A stretch of DNA of 64,000 nucleotides from Hygrocybe punicea (GCA_963556145.1 OY744464.1:1302001-1366000), one strand, 5' to 3'; shown: positions 19,613-33,594, numbered from the stretch's first letter. Made by a program: numbers and translations. Notes: generated by a model from the sequence alone, not told the origin.

Positions 19613-22600
19613 TTAACTGTCTATAGAAACCTGGATAACACTGTGCAGGGCTTGTCCAATAGCTTCATCCTCCTCATCGGCCACTTCATCTTCATCCAGC
19701 TCAATGTCCTCTGTATTGGGGTGTGATTGGGTGGGGTCTTCATCGTCTTCAGCATCGCTTTCTGTTGTGGTCTCCACATCACTGTGAGCATGTTGACCAG
19801 GGGTGATTGTACCGGTGAAACCATGTAGCTTTGCAATATTCTTGAAGCGGTGCATGTGTTGTCCATCAAATCGACAGCGTTCTGTGCGATACAACTTGAT
19901 TTGGTGTGATAGAAGGGGATCTGATTCTCAATATTGGGCTTCCTTCTTGCGTAAGTAGCGTTGCTCATCTCAGATGTAAGTAATCACCCTAGGGATCTCA
20001 ATGTTGAGACGGTCAATTTCTTCCTTTGCTCGCTGAATTTTGAAATACAAGTCCATAGCCATGCGACCAGCTGGGCGTGCCCAAGGGCGTGTCCGAACAT
20101 CCTGTCGGGCGTCTCGTAAGAGGTCGAATTCAGAGAGAAAGCCATAATTGACAACGTCTTTCCACTGCAGAGTTGGTTGGGGCGGGTCAATTTCTTGTGC
20201 TGCAGCATTGTAACGGTCCAAAGCAGCCCGGACAGCCTTGGAACGTGCTTGGAGAGCTTTCGCAATGTGTTTACGGAGCTTGTATCCTAAGCACATAGTA
20301 AGCGGTCACTGTCAATATAAAGAATACATTTCATACCTGTCTGGGACATATTCATTTTTGTAAGCTCAAAAATCCGTGCAACCACCAGGCTCTTGAGATT
20401 ATTGAGCGCTTTTTGATATTTTCGTGCCACAACAAGTTTGGCTGCCGCCCGCCAATTAGGGCTCCCAATCTTCCACCGCTCTGTGATTTCGAGTTTCTTC
20501 TCCAGATCCTGCACAGATTGCAGGTTTTTTTCATAGACTTCAAGTGCATGACGACGGTTAGTCTCTAGTGAACGAGTGTTATCGCGATTCCCTCGCGACA
20601 TGGTCTGAGGTGTAGCTTGTACCCATAACTGCTGAGCCGCTTCAAGGGTTTTCCTACTGCACATCAGTTTGTCATAGTCAATAAGAAGTCAACCACATAC
20701 TGGCTCGCTTGGAGAGCAACCAGCTTTTGACAGTATTCCATCTCTAAGGTCTCAACCACTGGCTCGGTTTTCAAACCCTGCAGGTATTCTCTCTCTTCGG
20801 AGAGCCATCTCTTGAACACAGAATCATCATCAATGGAAAGATCCCTCTTGGCCTTTTCCAGGGCAATGGGGGCAGTGCGGAGAATCTCGAGTGCTCGTTT
20901 GTAGTTATTTAGGAGGAATGTGCCTTCGGAATCAATTCAGCCCGGTGATCAATAATAAGAAAAACCTTACGTACTCAGGGACTGATAAATATCTGTCTTG
21001 TCCATGTGCTGAAAATAGGTAACAATGTCTTGGTGGTGATGGAAACGGCTTGAATGGTGCTGCGAAGCTGCCAGTGCATTTGATTGAGAGAATGCAGGCT
21101 CACAACCCTCAGGGTCTTCAAGGCCAAGTCCTTCGGTATATGTTGCAAGGTGCGAAAGCTGGCAAATTCGGTTATGTGTGTGCCCATGGAAGGCACCAAC
21201 AAGGGATGTGTAATTTTGTCGAAGTGCCTGAGGTCCGAGATCACTTTGATTAAGTGTGGTGGAAAATTTGCAGCCAATATCATAGCCCCCGCCAAGGTTT
21301 GAGCCAAAAATATTGATCATTTTTTCAACCACGGCGAGTGGATACTTAGCCCTATGCATTATAAATGCTATTAGCCAGAATTACCTGAAAAATTATTTAA
21401 AAAAAGCTCACAACTCGCCGCTGCGCACCATGTCAACAATCACAAGCATAAAACCATGCTGACATAGTGCAAGAAAGATCCCAGTCTCGTCAAACACCCC
21501 CCACATACGTTTGGTGACATCCGTAGACATATTGTGCCAGCGGTGAGCACAGGGATTCAGTTCAGTGGTTTGGTCCAAGTCATCTGTGTCATTCTGGGTT
21601 TCACGGCCTCAGAGAGTGGGCATGTAGATATTTCTCAAGAGCACATACCTTTGTTGTTTGAGTCGGCATCATTTCTTGCTCAACATCTTTAGCCCACTTA
21701 TCCACATCATCTCTCGGTATGTAGTAATCTGTCTTCAGTGTACGAGGGTCGTAACGTTCAATAACTGGTCCAATTTGTTCTTCGGTAACTTCATCAGGGG
21801 ATCCACGCCGGAGGATTCGTTTCAGGGAATCATTGCCATCCATGGTAAATAGCATGTTGAACTTCAGCGTACGTTCATCTTTGAGTTTGTATGTACAGGC
21901 AGGGCATGCGTTGCCCAAGCGCCAGTCATGGGAGTCACGTTGAAGGGCAGCCCGGACAAGAGAGTTGACCCTGCGCCATATATCTAGATACAGATCATAT
22001 GCGATTGAAAATTGCTGTGAAAGCCAACGCTCAAAGGGTACCTGGTGCTTTATGTTGAGAAAGTAAGGATTGATAGCAAACTGGTCTTACTGAGTGCATA
22101 TCGCAAAGTGTCTTAACATACGACTGAACCGAGACATGAGGGCAACGTAAATGTGAGAGGCGGAAAAACTCCATTGCACGGATGGTGATTGCAACTGATG
22201 GATTCAAGGAGGAACATGGAAGATAACCTTGCCAGACGAGGCAGGCTGCGATTGTTGGGTCTGTTGAAAGTATGGGTGCTCTTCGTAGCTGAACGTCTTC
22301 TAAATGCTTAGTGTATGGAATTTCAAGAACATTAGGAGCTCTTACCAAATAGATCGACCACCCGCACAGCATGTGCATGTGTCGATGTGATGTTCTCATC
22401 CTCGTGTATAGAATCATCACATTTGGCCTCTTTGAAACTCCAAGTCATGTAAGCCTTGACAATCCCTTCAATTTGCTTCTCAAAAGCTTCAGTGCGTTTG
22501 CGTGTTCGGTCCCGGCGTGTCCGCCAATCTTTAGCACGTTTCTGCCTGACCGAAGATTGTTAAATATATATGCATTAAGATCATTGTATTCTTACCTCCG

Positions 22601-22979
22601 GATTCCCGAAACAAGTGTGTCCAGCTCTTCCTCGACATCCTGCCATTCACTGCCAGCGTGACTCAGCTCAATTCTTTCATCCCCTGCCAGTATCGCGTCA
22701 AGCATCACAAAATCAACATCAAGGTTGGATGGACTGTCTTCCATCACCATAGTGAGCAAATTTTCATCCTCTGTGACTGATAGTGAACTTTGGAAGACCA
22801 TCGTGTGATATATCAGACATACCTGGCTGCGATGCTTGAATCTGATCAGCTGTGATAAGTTTTGCCGCTGTGATTTGTTTCCGCCCCGAGGTCTTGCTCT
22901 GAAGCCATGCCTTGGATTTATGGCGCATTGAGATTTCCTTGACATACTTGGACGATGTGGAAGCCCGTTGACAAGGCAT
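19613..22979 (-). pseudogene. KDZ transposase (left-arm copy)
   Basis: Mirror copy of the gene at 30228-33594, with the same exons and the same two in-frame TGA codons near the C-terminus. The motif order is CPACTYKL, TMDGNDSLKR, GGYDIGCKF, FHGHTHNRICQLSH and DPEGCEPAFSQSN. See the right-arm entry for detail. It lies tail-first toward the outer terminus at 19319. Confidence 0.8.
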
Positions 22980-23304
22980 GAGGTGGATGTGGTCTGAGTC
23001 TGTCACATGTGCCAGCTGGACTCGAAAGTCTTTTCCCGCACAAACAGAAACTCCCTACATGTTCACCTTCAATCCTCGTCTTTATGCATGAACAGACTAC
23101 TCCATAGCATGTTCACCTTCTTTCCTTCAGGTCTTTACTAACCCGTGTCTTTATATCTGTACACACAAATGAACAACTCCCAACATTATTTATATTGTGG
23201 TCTCTTATTGTGCAAACGCTTCTGTTCCATTTAATTGAGCAACATATTGCATACAAAAACAAATGGGTTACAATATGGGAATGCAAGAAAAAGGGACACC
23301 AAAA

Positions 23305-24117
23305 TCAAGTTGAGATAGGAGGGGGTAGAACAAAGATTTCCGAGGCCATATAATATCGAACAAATGAATGATTCGCCATGCTAAGGGAGTCTGCCTGTTC
23401 CATGACTCCTCCTGCCGCATCACCGATTCCTTTGAGAGCTTCGGTCCTAGCCAAATGAGTCAGAAACCAGTAACCCTCAGATCAATCAACAAGAACGTAC
23501 TCTCCAATATAAACACCTGGATGTCTGCCCCGGACGACAACCCAATAGGTGTGCCTTGCATTTGGTCTGGAGTTCAAGGGCGTTCCCAGCATGGAGGGCG
23601 TTCCCGGCATGGAGGGCTGAGCAGTGGTAGTCATCGTGTTTCCATTCCCAGGTGGGCCAACTCTGCCTGCCTGCTTAGCTCGCTCCCAAGCAGCATTGGC
23701 TTCTTGCAGAGAATTGTACCCGGTGTATCGGCTGTGCAGAAAGCCTGATGTTGCAGCGTTCGTCTCATCCCTGAAAGTTGGAATGTCAGGAACAGTAGCA
23801 GACGAACTTGAAGGAATGCAACTTACCAGGTCGAGAAGACCCCAAGATGCCGCCCGTTGGTGACAACGTAAGCAACACGGCGTCCTCCGGATCTGGTGTG
23901 GGACTGAGCAGGAAGGGGACCCGGGGACCTCACTTGGACTTGTTGGCTGTATAGCGGTGGGCTGGGGTCATCATGCGATCCAACGGCCTCATGGGAGTCA
24001 GGAGAGCCATTGTTTTCCATCAAAGTTACCGATGCCATTTGCAAGGCAATATCTAAGTAAGCACATAATTGTAAGAGAAGGGGCATTAAAAGAAGTAGAA
24101 ATACCTGTTTTTTTCAT
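23305..24117 (-). CDS. Hybrid-binding (viroplasmin/RNase H1-N-like) protein, left copy
   Basis: Mirror copy of 29090-29902. The two motif units are AYVVTNGRHLGVFSTW and TYWVVVRGRHPGVYIG. It is identical in all translated parts to the right-arm copy. Confidence 0.65.
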
Positions 24118-24413
24118 AGCAGGACAGAGCCGATTGTCGTGGGGAGAGAGAGAAGTAGCGGTTGGTAAGGTTATTTGAAAAAGGAAAAGTATGCTGGAAA
24201 TTCCCGTCGGTTGTTGCTGAGTGAACATCAAACGGCATCGGAGACCTACCCCAAAAAAAAATCGGCAAATTTGGCCAAGTATGGTATGGACATGTTCGTC
24301 TCACTTGTCAGTGTAAATTAGGGACGCTGTGTTCTAAAAATAAATAAATACTCACTAGCCTAAGTAATCCCCCCAAATCAACGAACCACAACCCAGTCAG
24401 AGACCATAAATCT

Positions 24414-26401
24414 GTGATGAACAGCAGCAACCCTACTCCAGCAATTAATACCACAGACCCAGCTCCAGTGACAAGCAGTGGAGACCTTCCAGCGACGAAT
24501 GGCGGAGACAAACCCACAACAAATGGCAGAGACCAACCCACAACAAACAGCGGAGACCCAGCGACGAATGGTGGAGACCTGAATCCAGCAGGGGGCATGG
24601 CAAATGGTGGGGGCCTGGCTTCAGTGGCAAGTACGGCAAATAGTGTGGACCCAGGCCCTGTGAGCGCCAGAGATGGCGGCATGATGAATGGTCAAGCGCC
24701 AAATGGTGGAGACCTGACTCTAGTGGTGAGCCCAACGAATAGTGGAGATCCAGCTCCAGTGGCAAGCACGACGCAAGCAAGCACGACGAATAGCGTGGAC
24801 CTGGCTCCAGCTGTCAGCACCACAAATGGTGGAGACCCAGCTCTGGCAGAGAGCAGCGGAGACCCCACTCCAGCAACTGCACCAGGAGGAACCAGCGAGA
24901 CACAAGAAAATCAAAGTCATGAGGACGCACCAAGGGACAACAATTGGGCTACGAGGAACCCAATGCGGGATGTCATACCTGCCCGATCCAGGCCGAAACG
25001 AAAACTCACCAAGGCACAGTTGGCATCGCGCAAACTGGCAGCTGAGAGCAAGAGCGCCAGCCAGGCTCTTCTCATGCAGGATGTAGACAAATACCTTGAA
25101 GCGCTGGATGTCAAGGTGAAGGTGATTGCTGATGAGCACAACGTCAAACCAGAATTCGTGAAGAAGCTTATCAATCCTGTTACAACATACAAAAAAACCC
25201 GCGCACCTACCCTGCCCAATGCGATTGCACACTTCAAAGCTATGGAAGTGAACGAGAGTGAGTTCTTGATGCTAAAGCATAGTACTTACTTGCTAATCAC
25301 TAATACCAGGTTTACCAATGGGTGAAAAACTGAAGTTAGCAGAGCTCAAGAGGATGGCCAATGAAGATGACGCCTACAAAAATCTCTCCCCCGAAGAACA
25401 GAAACGCCTGAAAGATGAAGTTTTGAAGTATCGCGACCTGAAAAGAAGTGGTGCCCGACCCTCGAATCGTGCCGCTGCACAGGATATCCGCTTCACAGTT
25501 GAAAACATTACTTCTGAGGTTAGGGCGACATTAGTATTTCATCTTGTATTACTCAGCTGATAAATCCGAATCATTAGCTTGATAGTCTGTCAGAGCGCAC
25601 GGGAATATATGCCTTTTTCTTCCTGAGCCGTGGCCATGTTGATGATGCGGCGAAACCGGCTTGGTTTGGGACTGCCGAGTGCGACATTTTCATGTGGGAA
25701 ACATTGAACTTGGATCCATTTGACATTACACGAATGTTCGAACAGTGGGCTTGTGCAAGGGAAAAAAGTAAGTGTTGCTCCAAGTCATATAATGTCGTTG
25801 TCGGCCGACGTATGTGACAGATACTGTTGACCACGATACTCTGGCATCCGTTCGGAAGGAATGCACCAAGATGATACTCACTGGCCTTCGTAAGTATTCC
25901 AACACTTGTATTGTAGAGCTCTGACTTCCACATCACACAGGTATGGCAACAGGTTCGAAAAAAGTTGACATGAACTATGCTAACTACGACACGGCCATTG
26001 TTGAGCACTACAAGGTCAAACTGGTGGGGTGGACATATGAGAAATTTGTCAATCCGTCACATATTGGCACAATGACTGACATTTGCAGGCTCCGTGATGC
26101 CTTGAAATGTGGGGAGTGCAAATGGACCAAACTAGACAAGCATCAACTTCAAGCACACCTGAACGATATTAAAAACCGTCAAGGGAACGGAGAGGTCATC
26201 GGAAAGCCGCGCTGTGAACGATCAGACAAGGGAAAGTCTCGTAAACGAAAGAATTTGTCTGACGATGAAGATGATGAAAATATACTGCCTCGTCGCACTG
26301 GGAAGCAGAAGGCCGGGCCCTCCAAGTCAAGCATGGTGGCCAGGAAGAAGAGGAAGATTGTTGAGTCATCCGACAATGACTCCACTGATGACAGTGACTA
26401 G
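24414..26401 (+). CDS. KDZ-linked basic accessory protein, left copy
   Basis: Mirror copy of 26806-28793. The N-terminus carries degenerate Asn-Gly-Gly-Asp repeats (TNGGD, TNSGDP). It is followed by the conserved LDSLSERTGIYAFFFLSRGH region and a Lys/Arg- and Asp/Ser-rich tail. Short introns lie near 25308, 25520-25580, 25770-25820 and 25890-25940. Confidence 0.65.
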
Positions 26402-26472
26402 TGGGTTATACGTAGCACAAAGCAATTTGAATTCATATATGTGCTACTATGACGCGATGAGCTCGACTTTTT

Positions 26473-26672
26473 NNNNNNNNNNNNNNNNNNNNNNNNNNNN
26501 NNNNNNNNNNNNNNNNNNNNNNNNNNNNNNNNNNNNNNNNNNNNNNNNNNNNNNNNNNNNNNNNNNNNNNNNNNNNNNNNNNNNNNNNNNNNNNNNNNNN
26601 NNNNNNNNNNNNNNNNNNNNNNNNNNNNNNNNNNNNNNNNNNNNNNNNNNNNNNNNNNNNNNNNNNNNNNNN
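26473..26672. other. Assembly gap of 200 N
   Basis: Exactly 200 N. The 29 bases before it (26444-26472) are identical in direct orientation to the 29 bases after it (26673-26701), starting CTACTATGACGCGATGAG. The two contig ends therefore overlap, and the gap may have no real length. If merged, the KDZ arms would be separated by only about 75 bp. Confidence 0.95.
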
Positions 26673-26805
26673 CTACTATGACGCGATGAGCTCGACTTTT
26701 TCACTAAATCTTGAGATATACCGGGCAGCAAATTTAAAGAATGAAATTAATCAAACATAGTAGCACATATATGAATTCAAATTGCTTTGTGCTACGTATA
26801 ACCCA

Positions 26806-28793
26806 CTAGTCACTGTCATCAGTGGAGTCATTGTCGGATGACTCAACAATCTTCCTCTTCTTCCTGGCCACCATGCTTGACTTGGAGGGCCCGGCCTTCT
26901 GCTTCCCAGTGCGACGAGGCAGTATATTTTCATCATCTTCATCGTCAGACAAATTCTTTCGTTTACGAGACTTTCCCTTGTCTGATCGTTCACAGCGCGG
27001 CTTTCCGATGACCTCTCCGTTCCCTTGACGGTTTTTAATATCGTTCAGGTGTGCTTGAAGTTGATGCTTGTCTAGTTTGGTCCATTTGCACTCCCCACAT
27101 TTCAAGGCATCACGGAGCCTGCAAATGTCAGTCATTGTGCCAATATGTGACGGATTGACAAATTTCTCATATGTCCACCCCACCAGTTTGACCTTGTAGT
27201 GCTCAACAATGGCCGTGTCGTAGTTAGCATAGTTCATGTCAACTTTTTTCGAACCTGTTGCCATACCTGTGTGATGTGGAAGTCAGAGCTCTACAATACA
27301 AGTGTTGGAATACTTACGAAGGCCAGTGAGTATCATCTTGGTGCATTCCTTCCGAACGGATGCCAGAGTATCGTGGTCAACAGTATCTGTCACATACGTC
27401 GGCCGACAACGACATTATATGACTTGGAGCAACACTTACTTTTTTCCCTTGCACAAGCCCACTGTTCGAACATTCGTGTAATGTCAAATGGATCCAAGTT
27501 CAATGTTTCCCACATGAAAATGTCGCACTCGGCAGTCCCAAACCAAGCCGGTTTCGCCGCATCATCAACATGGCCACGGCTCAGGAAGAAAAAGGCATAT
27601 ATTCCCGTGCGCTCTGACAGACTATCAAGCTAATGATTCGGATTTATCAGCTGAGTAATACAAGATGAAATACTAATGTCGCCCTAACCTCAGAAGTAAT
27701 GTTTTCAACTGTGAAGCGGATATCCTGTGCAGCGGCACGATTCGAGGGTCGGGCACCACTTCTTTTCAGGTCGCGATACTTCAAAACTTCATCTTTCAGG
27801 CGTTTCTGTTCTTCGGGGGAGAGATTTTTGTAGGCGTCATCTTCATTGGCCATCCTCTTGAGCTCTGCTAACTTCAGTTTTTCACCCATTGGTAAACCTG
27901 GTATTAGTGATTAGCAAGTAAGTACTATGCTTTAGCATCAAGAACTCACTCTCGTTCACTTCCATAGCTTTGAAGTGTGCAATCGCATTGGGCAGGGTAG
28001 GTGCGCGGGTTTTTTTGTATGTTGTAACAGGATTGATAAGCTTCTTCACGAATTCTGGTTTGACGTTGTGCTCATCAGCAATCACCTTCACCTTGACATC
28101 CAGCGCTTCAAGGTATTTGTCTACATCCTGCATGAGAAGAGCCTGGCTGGCGCTCTTGCTCTCAGCTGCCAGTTTGCGCGATGCCAACTGTGCCTTGGTG
28201 AGTTTTCGTTTCGGCCTGGATCGGGCAGGTATGACATCCCGCATTGGGTTCCTCGTAGCCCAATTGTTGTCCCTTGGTGCGTCCTCATGACTTTGATTTT
28301 CTTGTGTCTCGCTGGTTCCTCCTGGTGCAGTTGCTGGAGTGGGGTCTCCGCTGCTCTCTGCCAGAGCTGGGTCTCCACCATTTGTGGTGCTGACAGCTGG
28401 AGCCAGGTCCACGCTATTCGTCGTGCTTGCTTGCGTCGTGCTTGCCACTGGAGCTGGATCTCCACTATTCGTTGGGCTCACCACTAGAGTCAGGTCTCCA
28501 CCATTTGGCGCTTGACCATTCATCATGCCGCCATCTCTGGCGCTCACAGGGCCTGGGTCCACACTATTTGCCGTACTTGCCACTGAAGCCAGGCCCCCAC
28601 CATTTGCCATGCCCCCTGCTGGATTCAGGTCTCCACCATTCGTCGCTGGGTCTCCGCTGTTTGTTGTGGGTTGGTCTCTGCCATTTGTTGTGGGTTTGTC
28701 TCCGCCATTCGTCGCTGGAAGGTCTCCACTGCTTGTCACTGGAGCTGGGTCTGTGGTATTAATTGCTGGAGTAGGGTTGCTGCTGTTCATCAC
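26806..28793 (-). CDS. KDZ-linked basic accessory protein (right copy)
   Basis: Five or so exons read leftwards from 28793. Residues 1-160 are low complexity with recurring TNGGDP/TNSGDP units. A Lys/Arg-rich block follows (RPKRKLTKAQLASRKLAAESKS), then a helical region (DVDKYLEALDVKVKVIADEH). Conserved blocks are MGEKLKLAELKRMANED, LDSLSERTGIYAFFFLSRGH, ITRMFEQWACAREK, KKVDMNYANYDTAIVEHYKV, KLVGWTYEKF and ICRLRDALKCGECKW. The tail is acidic then basic, ending NDSTDDSD. The gene at 43041-44579 is its orthologue in the second KDZ element (LDNLAERTGTHAIAFITRGH, MVMNYANYETSIVE). I know no function; a nuclear, DNA-associated role is inferred from composition. No stop or frameshift was seen. Confidence 0.65.
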
Positions 28794-29089
28794 AGATTTA
28801 TGGTCTCTGACTGGGTTGTGGTTCGTTGATTTGGGGGGATTACTTAGGCTAGTGAGTATTTATTTATTTTTAGAACACAGCGTCCCTAATTTACACTGAC
28901 AAGTGAGACGAACATGTCCATACCATACTTGGCCAAATTTGCCGATTTTTTTTTGGGGTAGGTCTCCGATGCCGTTTGATGTTCACTCAGCAACAACCGA
29001 CGGGAATTTCCAGCATACTTTTCCTTTTTCAAATAACCTTACCAACCGCTACTTCTCTCTCTCCCCACGACAATCGGCTCTGTCCTGCT

Positions 29090-29902
29090 ATGAAAAAAAC
29101 AGGTATTTCTACTTCTTTTAATGCCCCTTCTCTTACAATTATGTGCTTACTTAGATATTGCCTTGCAAATGGCATCGGTAACTTTGATGGAAAACAATGG
29201 CTCTCCTGACTCCCATGAGGCCGTTGGATCGCATGATGACCCCAGCCCACCGCTATACAGCCAACAAGTCCAAGTGAGGTCCCCGGGTCCCCTTCCTGCT
29301 CAGTCCCACACCAGATCCGGAGGACGCCGTGTTGCTTACGTTGTCACCAACGGGCGGCATCTTGGGGTCTTCTCGACCTGGTAAGTTGCATTCCTTCAAG
29401 TTCGTCTGCTACTGTTCCTGACATTCCAACTTTCAGGGATGAGACGAACGCTGCAACATCAGGCTTTCTGCACAGCCGATACACCGGGTACAATTCTCTG
29501 CAAGAAGCCAATGCTGCTTGGGAGCGAGCTAAGCAGGCAGGCAGAGTTGGCCCACCTGGGAATGGAAACACGATGACTACCACTGCTCAGCCCTCCATGC
29601 CGGGAACGCCCTCCATGCTGGGAACGCCCTTGAACTCCAGACCAAATGCAAGGCACACCTATTGGGTTGTCGTCCGGGGCAGACATCCAGGTGTTTATAT
29701 TGGAGAGTACGTTCTTGTTGATTGATCTGAGGGTTACTGGTTTCTGACTCATTTGGCTAGGACCGAAGCTCTCAAAGGAATCGGTGATGCGGCAGGAGGA
29801 GTCATGGAACAGGCAGACTCCCTTAGCATGGCGAATCATTCATTTGTTCGATATTATATGGCCTCGGAAATCTTTGTTCTACCCCCTCCTATCTCAACTT
29901 GA
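29090..29902 (+). CDS. Protein with two RNase H1-N/viroplasmin-like motifs (right copy)
   Basis: The proposed start is ATG 29090 with a short first exon spliced (GTATTT to TTAG) to DIALQMASVTLMENN. The next exon ends 29380, the one after starts 29437, and the last ends with TGA 29900-29902. The unit AYVVTNGRHLGVFSTW, then SGFLHSRYTGYNSLQEA and AWERA, has the pattern of the caulimovirus viroplasmin / RNase H1 N-terminal hybrid-binding domain (YVV..GR..GVY.SW...SGF....Y.GY.T..EA). A second shorter unit is TYWVVVRGRHPGVYIG. The family binds RNA:DNA hybrids or dsRNA. Gene order, intron positions and both units recur at 44658-45535 in the other KDZ element, so it belongs to the transposon. What it does there is unknown. 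Confidence 0.7.
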
Positions 29903-30227
29903 TTTTGGTGTCCCTTTTTCTTGCATTCCCATATTGTAACCCATTTGTTTTTGTATGCAATATGTTGCTCAATTAAATGGAACAGAAGCGTTTGCACAAT
30001 AAGAGACCACAATATAAATAATGTTGGGAGTTGTTCATTTGTGTGTACAGATATAAAGACACGGGTTAGTAAAGACCTGAAGGAAAGAAGGTGAACATGC
30101 TATGGAGTAGTCTGTTCATGCATAAAGACGAGGATTGAAGGTGAACATGTAGGGAGTTTCTGTTTGTGCGGGAAAAGACTTTCGAGTCCAGCTGGCACAT
30201 GTGACAGACTCAGACCACATCCACCTC

Positions 30228-33200
30228 ATGCCTTGTCAACGGGCTTCCACATCGTCCAAGTATGTCAAGGAAATCTCAATGCGCCATAAATCCAAGGCAT
30301 GGCTTCAGAGCAAGACCTCGGGGCGGAAACAAATCACAGCGGCAAAACTTATCACAGCTGATCAGATTCAAGCATCGCAGCCAGGTATGTCTGATATATC
30401 ACACGATGGTCTTCCAAAGTTCACTATCAGTCACAGAGGATGAAAATTTGCTCACTATGGTGATGGAAGACAGTCCATCCAACCTTGATGTTGATTTTGT
30501 GATGCTTGACGCGATACTGGCAGGGGATGAAAGAATTGAGCTGAGTCACGCTGGCAGTGAATGGCAGGATGTCGAGGAAGAGCTGGACACACTTGTTTCG
30601 GGAATCCGGAGGTAAGAATACAATGATCTTAATGCATATATATTTAACAATCTTCGGTCAGGCAGAAACGTGCTAAAGATTGGCGGACACGCCGGGACCG
30701 AACACGCAAACGCACTGAAGCTTTTGAGAAGCAAATTGAAGGGATTGTCAAGGCTTACATGACTTGGAGTTTCAAAGAGGCCAAATGTGATGATTCTATA
30801 CACGAGGATGAGAACATCACATCGACACATGCACATGCTGTGCGGGTGGTCGATCTATTTGGTAAGAGCTCCTAATGTTCTTGAAATTCCATACACTAAG
30901 CATTTAGAAGACGTTCAGCTACGAAGAGCACCCATACTTTCAACAGACCCAACAATCGCAGCCTGCCTCGTCTGGCAAGGTTATCTTCCATGTTCCTCCT
31001 TGAATCCATCAGTTGCAATCACCATCCGTGCAATGGAGTTTTTCCGCCTCTCACATTTACGTTGCCCTCATGTCTCGGTTCAGTCGTATGTTAAGACACT
31101 TTGCGATATGCACTCAGTAAGACCAGTTTGCTATCAATCCTTACTTTCTCAACATAAAGCACCAGGTACCCTTTGAGCGTTGGCTTTCACAGCAATTTTC
31201 AATCGCATATGATCTGTATCTAGATATATGGCGCAGGGTCAACTCTCTTGTCCGGGCTGCCCTTCAACGTGACTCCCATGACTGGCGCTTGGGCAACGCA
31301 TGCCCTGCCTGTACATACAAACTCAAAGATGAACGTACGCTGAAGTTCAACATGCTATTTACCATGGATGGCAATGATTCCCTGAAACGAATCCTCCGGC
31401 GTGGATCCCCTGATGAAGTTACCGAAGAACAAATTGGACCAGTTATTGAACGTTACGACCCTCGTACACTGAAGACAGATTACTACATACCGAGAGATGA
31501 TGTGGATAAGTGGGCTAAAGATGTTGAGCAAGAAATGATGCCGACTCAAACAACAAAGGTATGTGCTCTTGAGAAATATCTACATGCCCACTCTCTGAGG
31601 CCGTGAAACCCAGAATGACACAGATGACTTGGACCAAACCACTGAACTGAATCCCTGTGCTCACCGCTGGCACAATATGTCTACGGATGTCACCAAACGT
31701 ATGTGGGGGGTGTTTGACGAGACTGGGATCTTTCTTGCACTATGTCAGCATGGTTTTATGCTTGTGATTGTTGACATGGTGCGCAGCGGCGAGTTGTGAG
31801 CTTTTTTTAAATAATTTTTCAGGTAATTCTGGCTAATAGCATTTATAATGCATAGGGCTAAGTATCCACTCGCCGTGGTTGAAAAAATGATCAATATTTT
31901 TGGCTCAAACCTTGGCGGGGGCTATGATATTGGCTGCAAATTTTCCACCACACTTAATCAAAGTGATCTCGGACCTCAGGCACTTCGACAAAATTACACA
32001 TCCCTTGTTGGTGCCTTCCATGGGCACACACATAACCGAATTTGCCAGCTTTCGCACCTTGCAACATATACCGAAGGACTTGGCCTTGAAGACCCTGAGG
32101 GTTGTGAGCCTGCATTCTCTCAATCAAATGCACTGGCAGCTTCGCAGCACCATTCAAGCCGTTTCCATCACCACCAAGACATTGTTACCTATTTTCAGCA
32201 CATGGACAAGACAGATATTTATCAGTCCCTGAGTACGTAAGGTTTTTCTTATTATTGATCACCGGGCTGAATTGATTCCGAAGGCACATTCCTCCTAAAT
32301 AACTACAAACGAGCACTCGAGATTCTCCGCACTGCCCCCATTGCCCTGGAAAAGGCCAAGAGGGATCTTTCCATTGATGATGATTCTGTGTTCAAGAGAT
32401 GGCTCTCCGAAGAGAGAGAATACCTGCAGGGTTTGAAAACCGAGCCAGTGGTTGAGACCTTAGAGATGGAATACTGTCAAAAGCTGGTTGCTCTCCAAGC
32501 GAGCCAGTATGTGGTTGACTTCTTATTGACTATGACAAACTGATGTGCAGTAGGAAAACCCTTGAAGCGGCTCAGCAGTTATGGGTACAAGCTACACCTC
32601 AGACCATGTCGCGAGGGAATCGCGATAACACTCGTTCACTAGAGACTAACCGTCGTCATGCACTTGAAGTCTATGAAAAAAACCTGCAATCTGTGCAGGA
32701 TCTGGAGAAGAAACTCGAAATCACAGAGCGGTGGAAGATTGGGAGCCCTAATTGGCGGGCGGCAGCCAAACTTGTTGTGGCACGAAAATATCAAAAAGCG
32801 CTCAATAATCTCAAGAGCCTGGTGGTTGCACGGATTTTTGAGCTTACAAAAATGAATATGTCCCAGACAGGTATGAAATGTATTCTTTATATTGACAGTG
32901 ACCGCTTACTATGTGCTTAGGATACAAGCTCCGTAAACACATTGCGAAAGCTCTCCAAGCACGTTCCAAGGCTGTCCGGGCTGCTTTGGACCGTTACAAT
33001 GCTGCAGCACAAGAAATTGACCCGCCCCAACCAACTCTGCAGTGGAAAGACGTTGTCAATTATGGCTTTCTCTCTGAATTCGACCTCTTACGAGACGCCC
33101 GACAGGATGTTCGGACACGCCCTTGGGCACGCCCAGCTGGTCGCATGGCTATGGACTTGTATTTCAAAATTCAGCGAGCAAAGGAAGAAATTGACCGTCT

Positions 33201-33594
33201 CAACATTGAGATCCCTAGGGTGATTACTTACATCTGAGATGAGCAACGCTACTTACGCAAGAAGGAAGCCCAATATTGAGAATCAGATCCCCTTCTATCA
33301 CACCAAATCAAGTTGTATCGCACAGAACGCTGTCGATTTGATGGACAACACATGCACCGCTTCAAGAATATTGCAAAGCTACATGGTTTCACCGGTACAA
33401 TCACCCCTGGTCAACATGCTCACAGTGATGTGGAGACCACAACAGAAAGCGATGCTGAAGACGATGAAGACCCCACCCAATCACACCCCAATACAGAGGA
33501 CATTGAGCTGGATGAAGATGAAGTGGCCGATGAGGAGGATGAAGCTATTGGACAAGCCCTGCACAGTGTTATCCAGGTTTCTATAGACAGTTAA
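30228..33594 (+). pseudogene. KDZ transposase (right copy)
   Basis: About ten exons start MPCQRASTSSKYVKEIS. The cysteine cluster (GNACPACTYKLKDE) precedes the first catalytic region, FTMDGNDSLKR. GIFLALCQHGFMLVIVDMV and GGGYDIGCKFSTT give the second acidic motif, and LVGAFHGHTHNRICQLSH with LEDPEGCEPAFSQSN the third. A long helical C-terminal region follows (EVYEKNLQSVQDLEKKLEI, ARIFELTKMNMSQTGYKLRK) and the tail is acidic. Two in-frame TGA codons at 33235-33237 and 33277-33279 align with arginine and glutamate-flanking positions of the intact relative at 45913-49297 (TYLRNEDVFLRKRQAALQEN), again as expected from CGA. The transposase would cut at the CACCTGTGAAG ends. With both stops this copy lacks its last 105 or so residues. 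Confidence 0.8.

Larger units (their letters stand above)
19319..26451 (-). repeat. Left arm of the KDZ palindrome
   Basis: 7133 bp, the reverse complement of 26756-33888 with no length difference. All translated segments in the two arms agree residue for residue. It breaks inside CTACTATG, an 8-bp word that is inverted at the start of the other arm. Confidence 0.9.

Noticed and set aside
26444..26701. Flanking 29-bp direct repeat at the gap read as a target-site duplication
   Set aside because: It is far too long, and it is exactly what overlapping contig ends would give.
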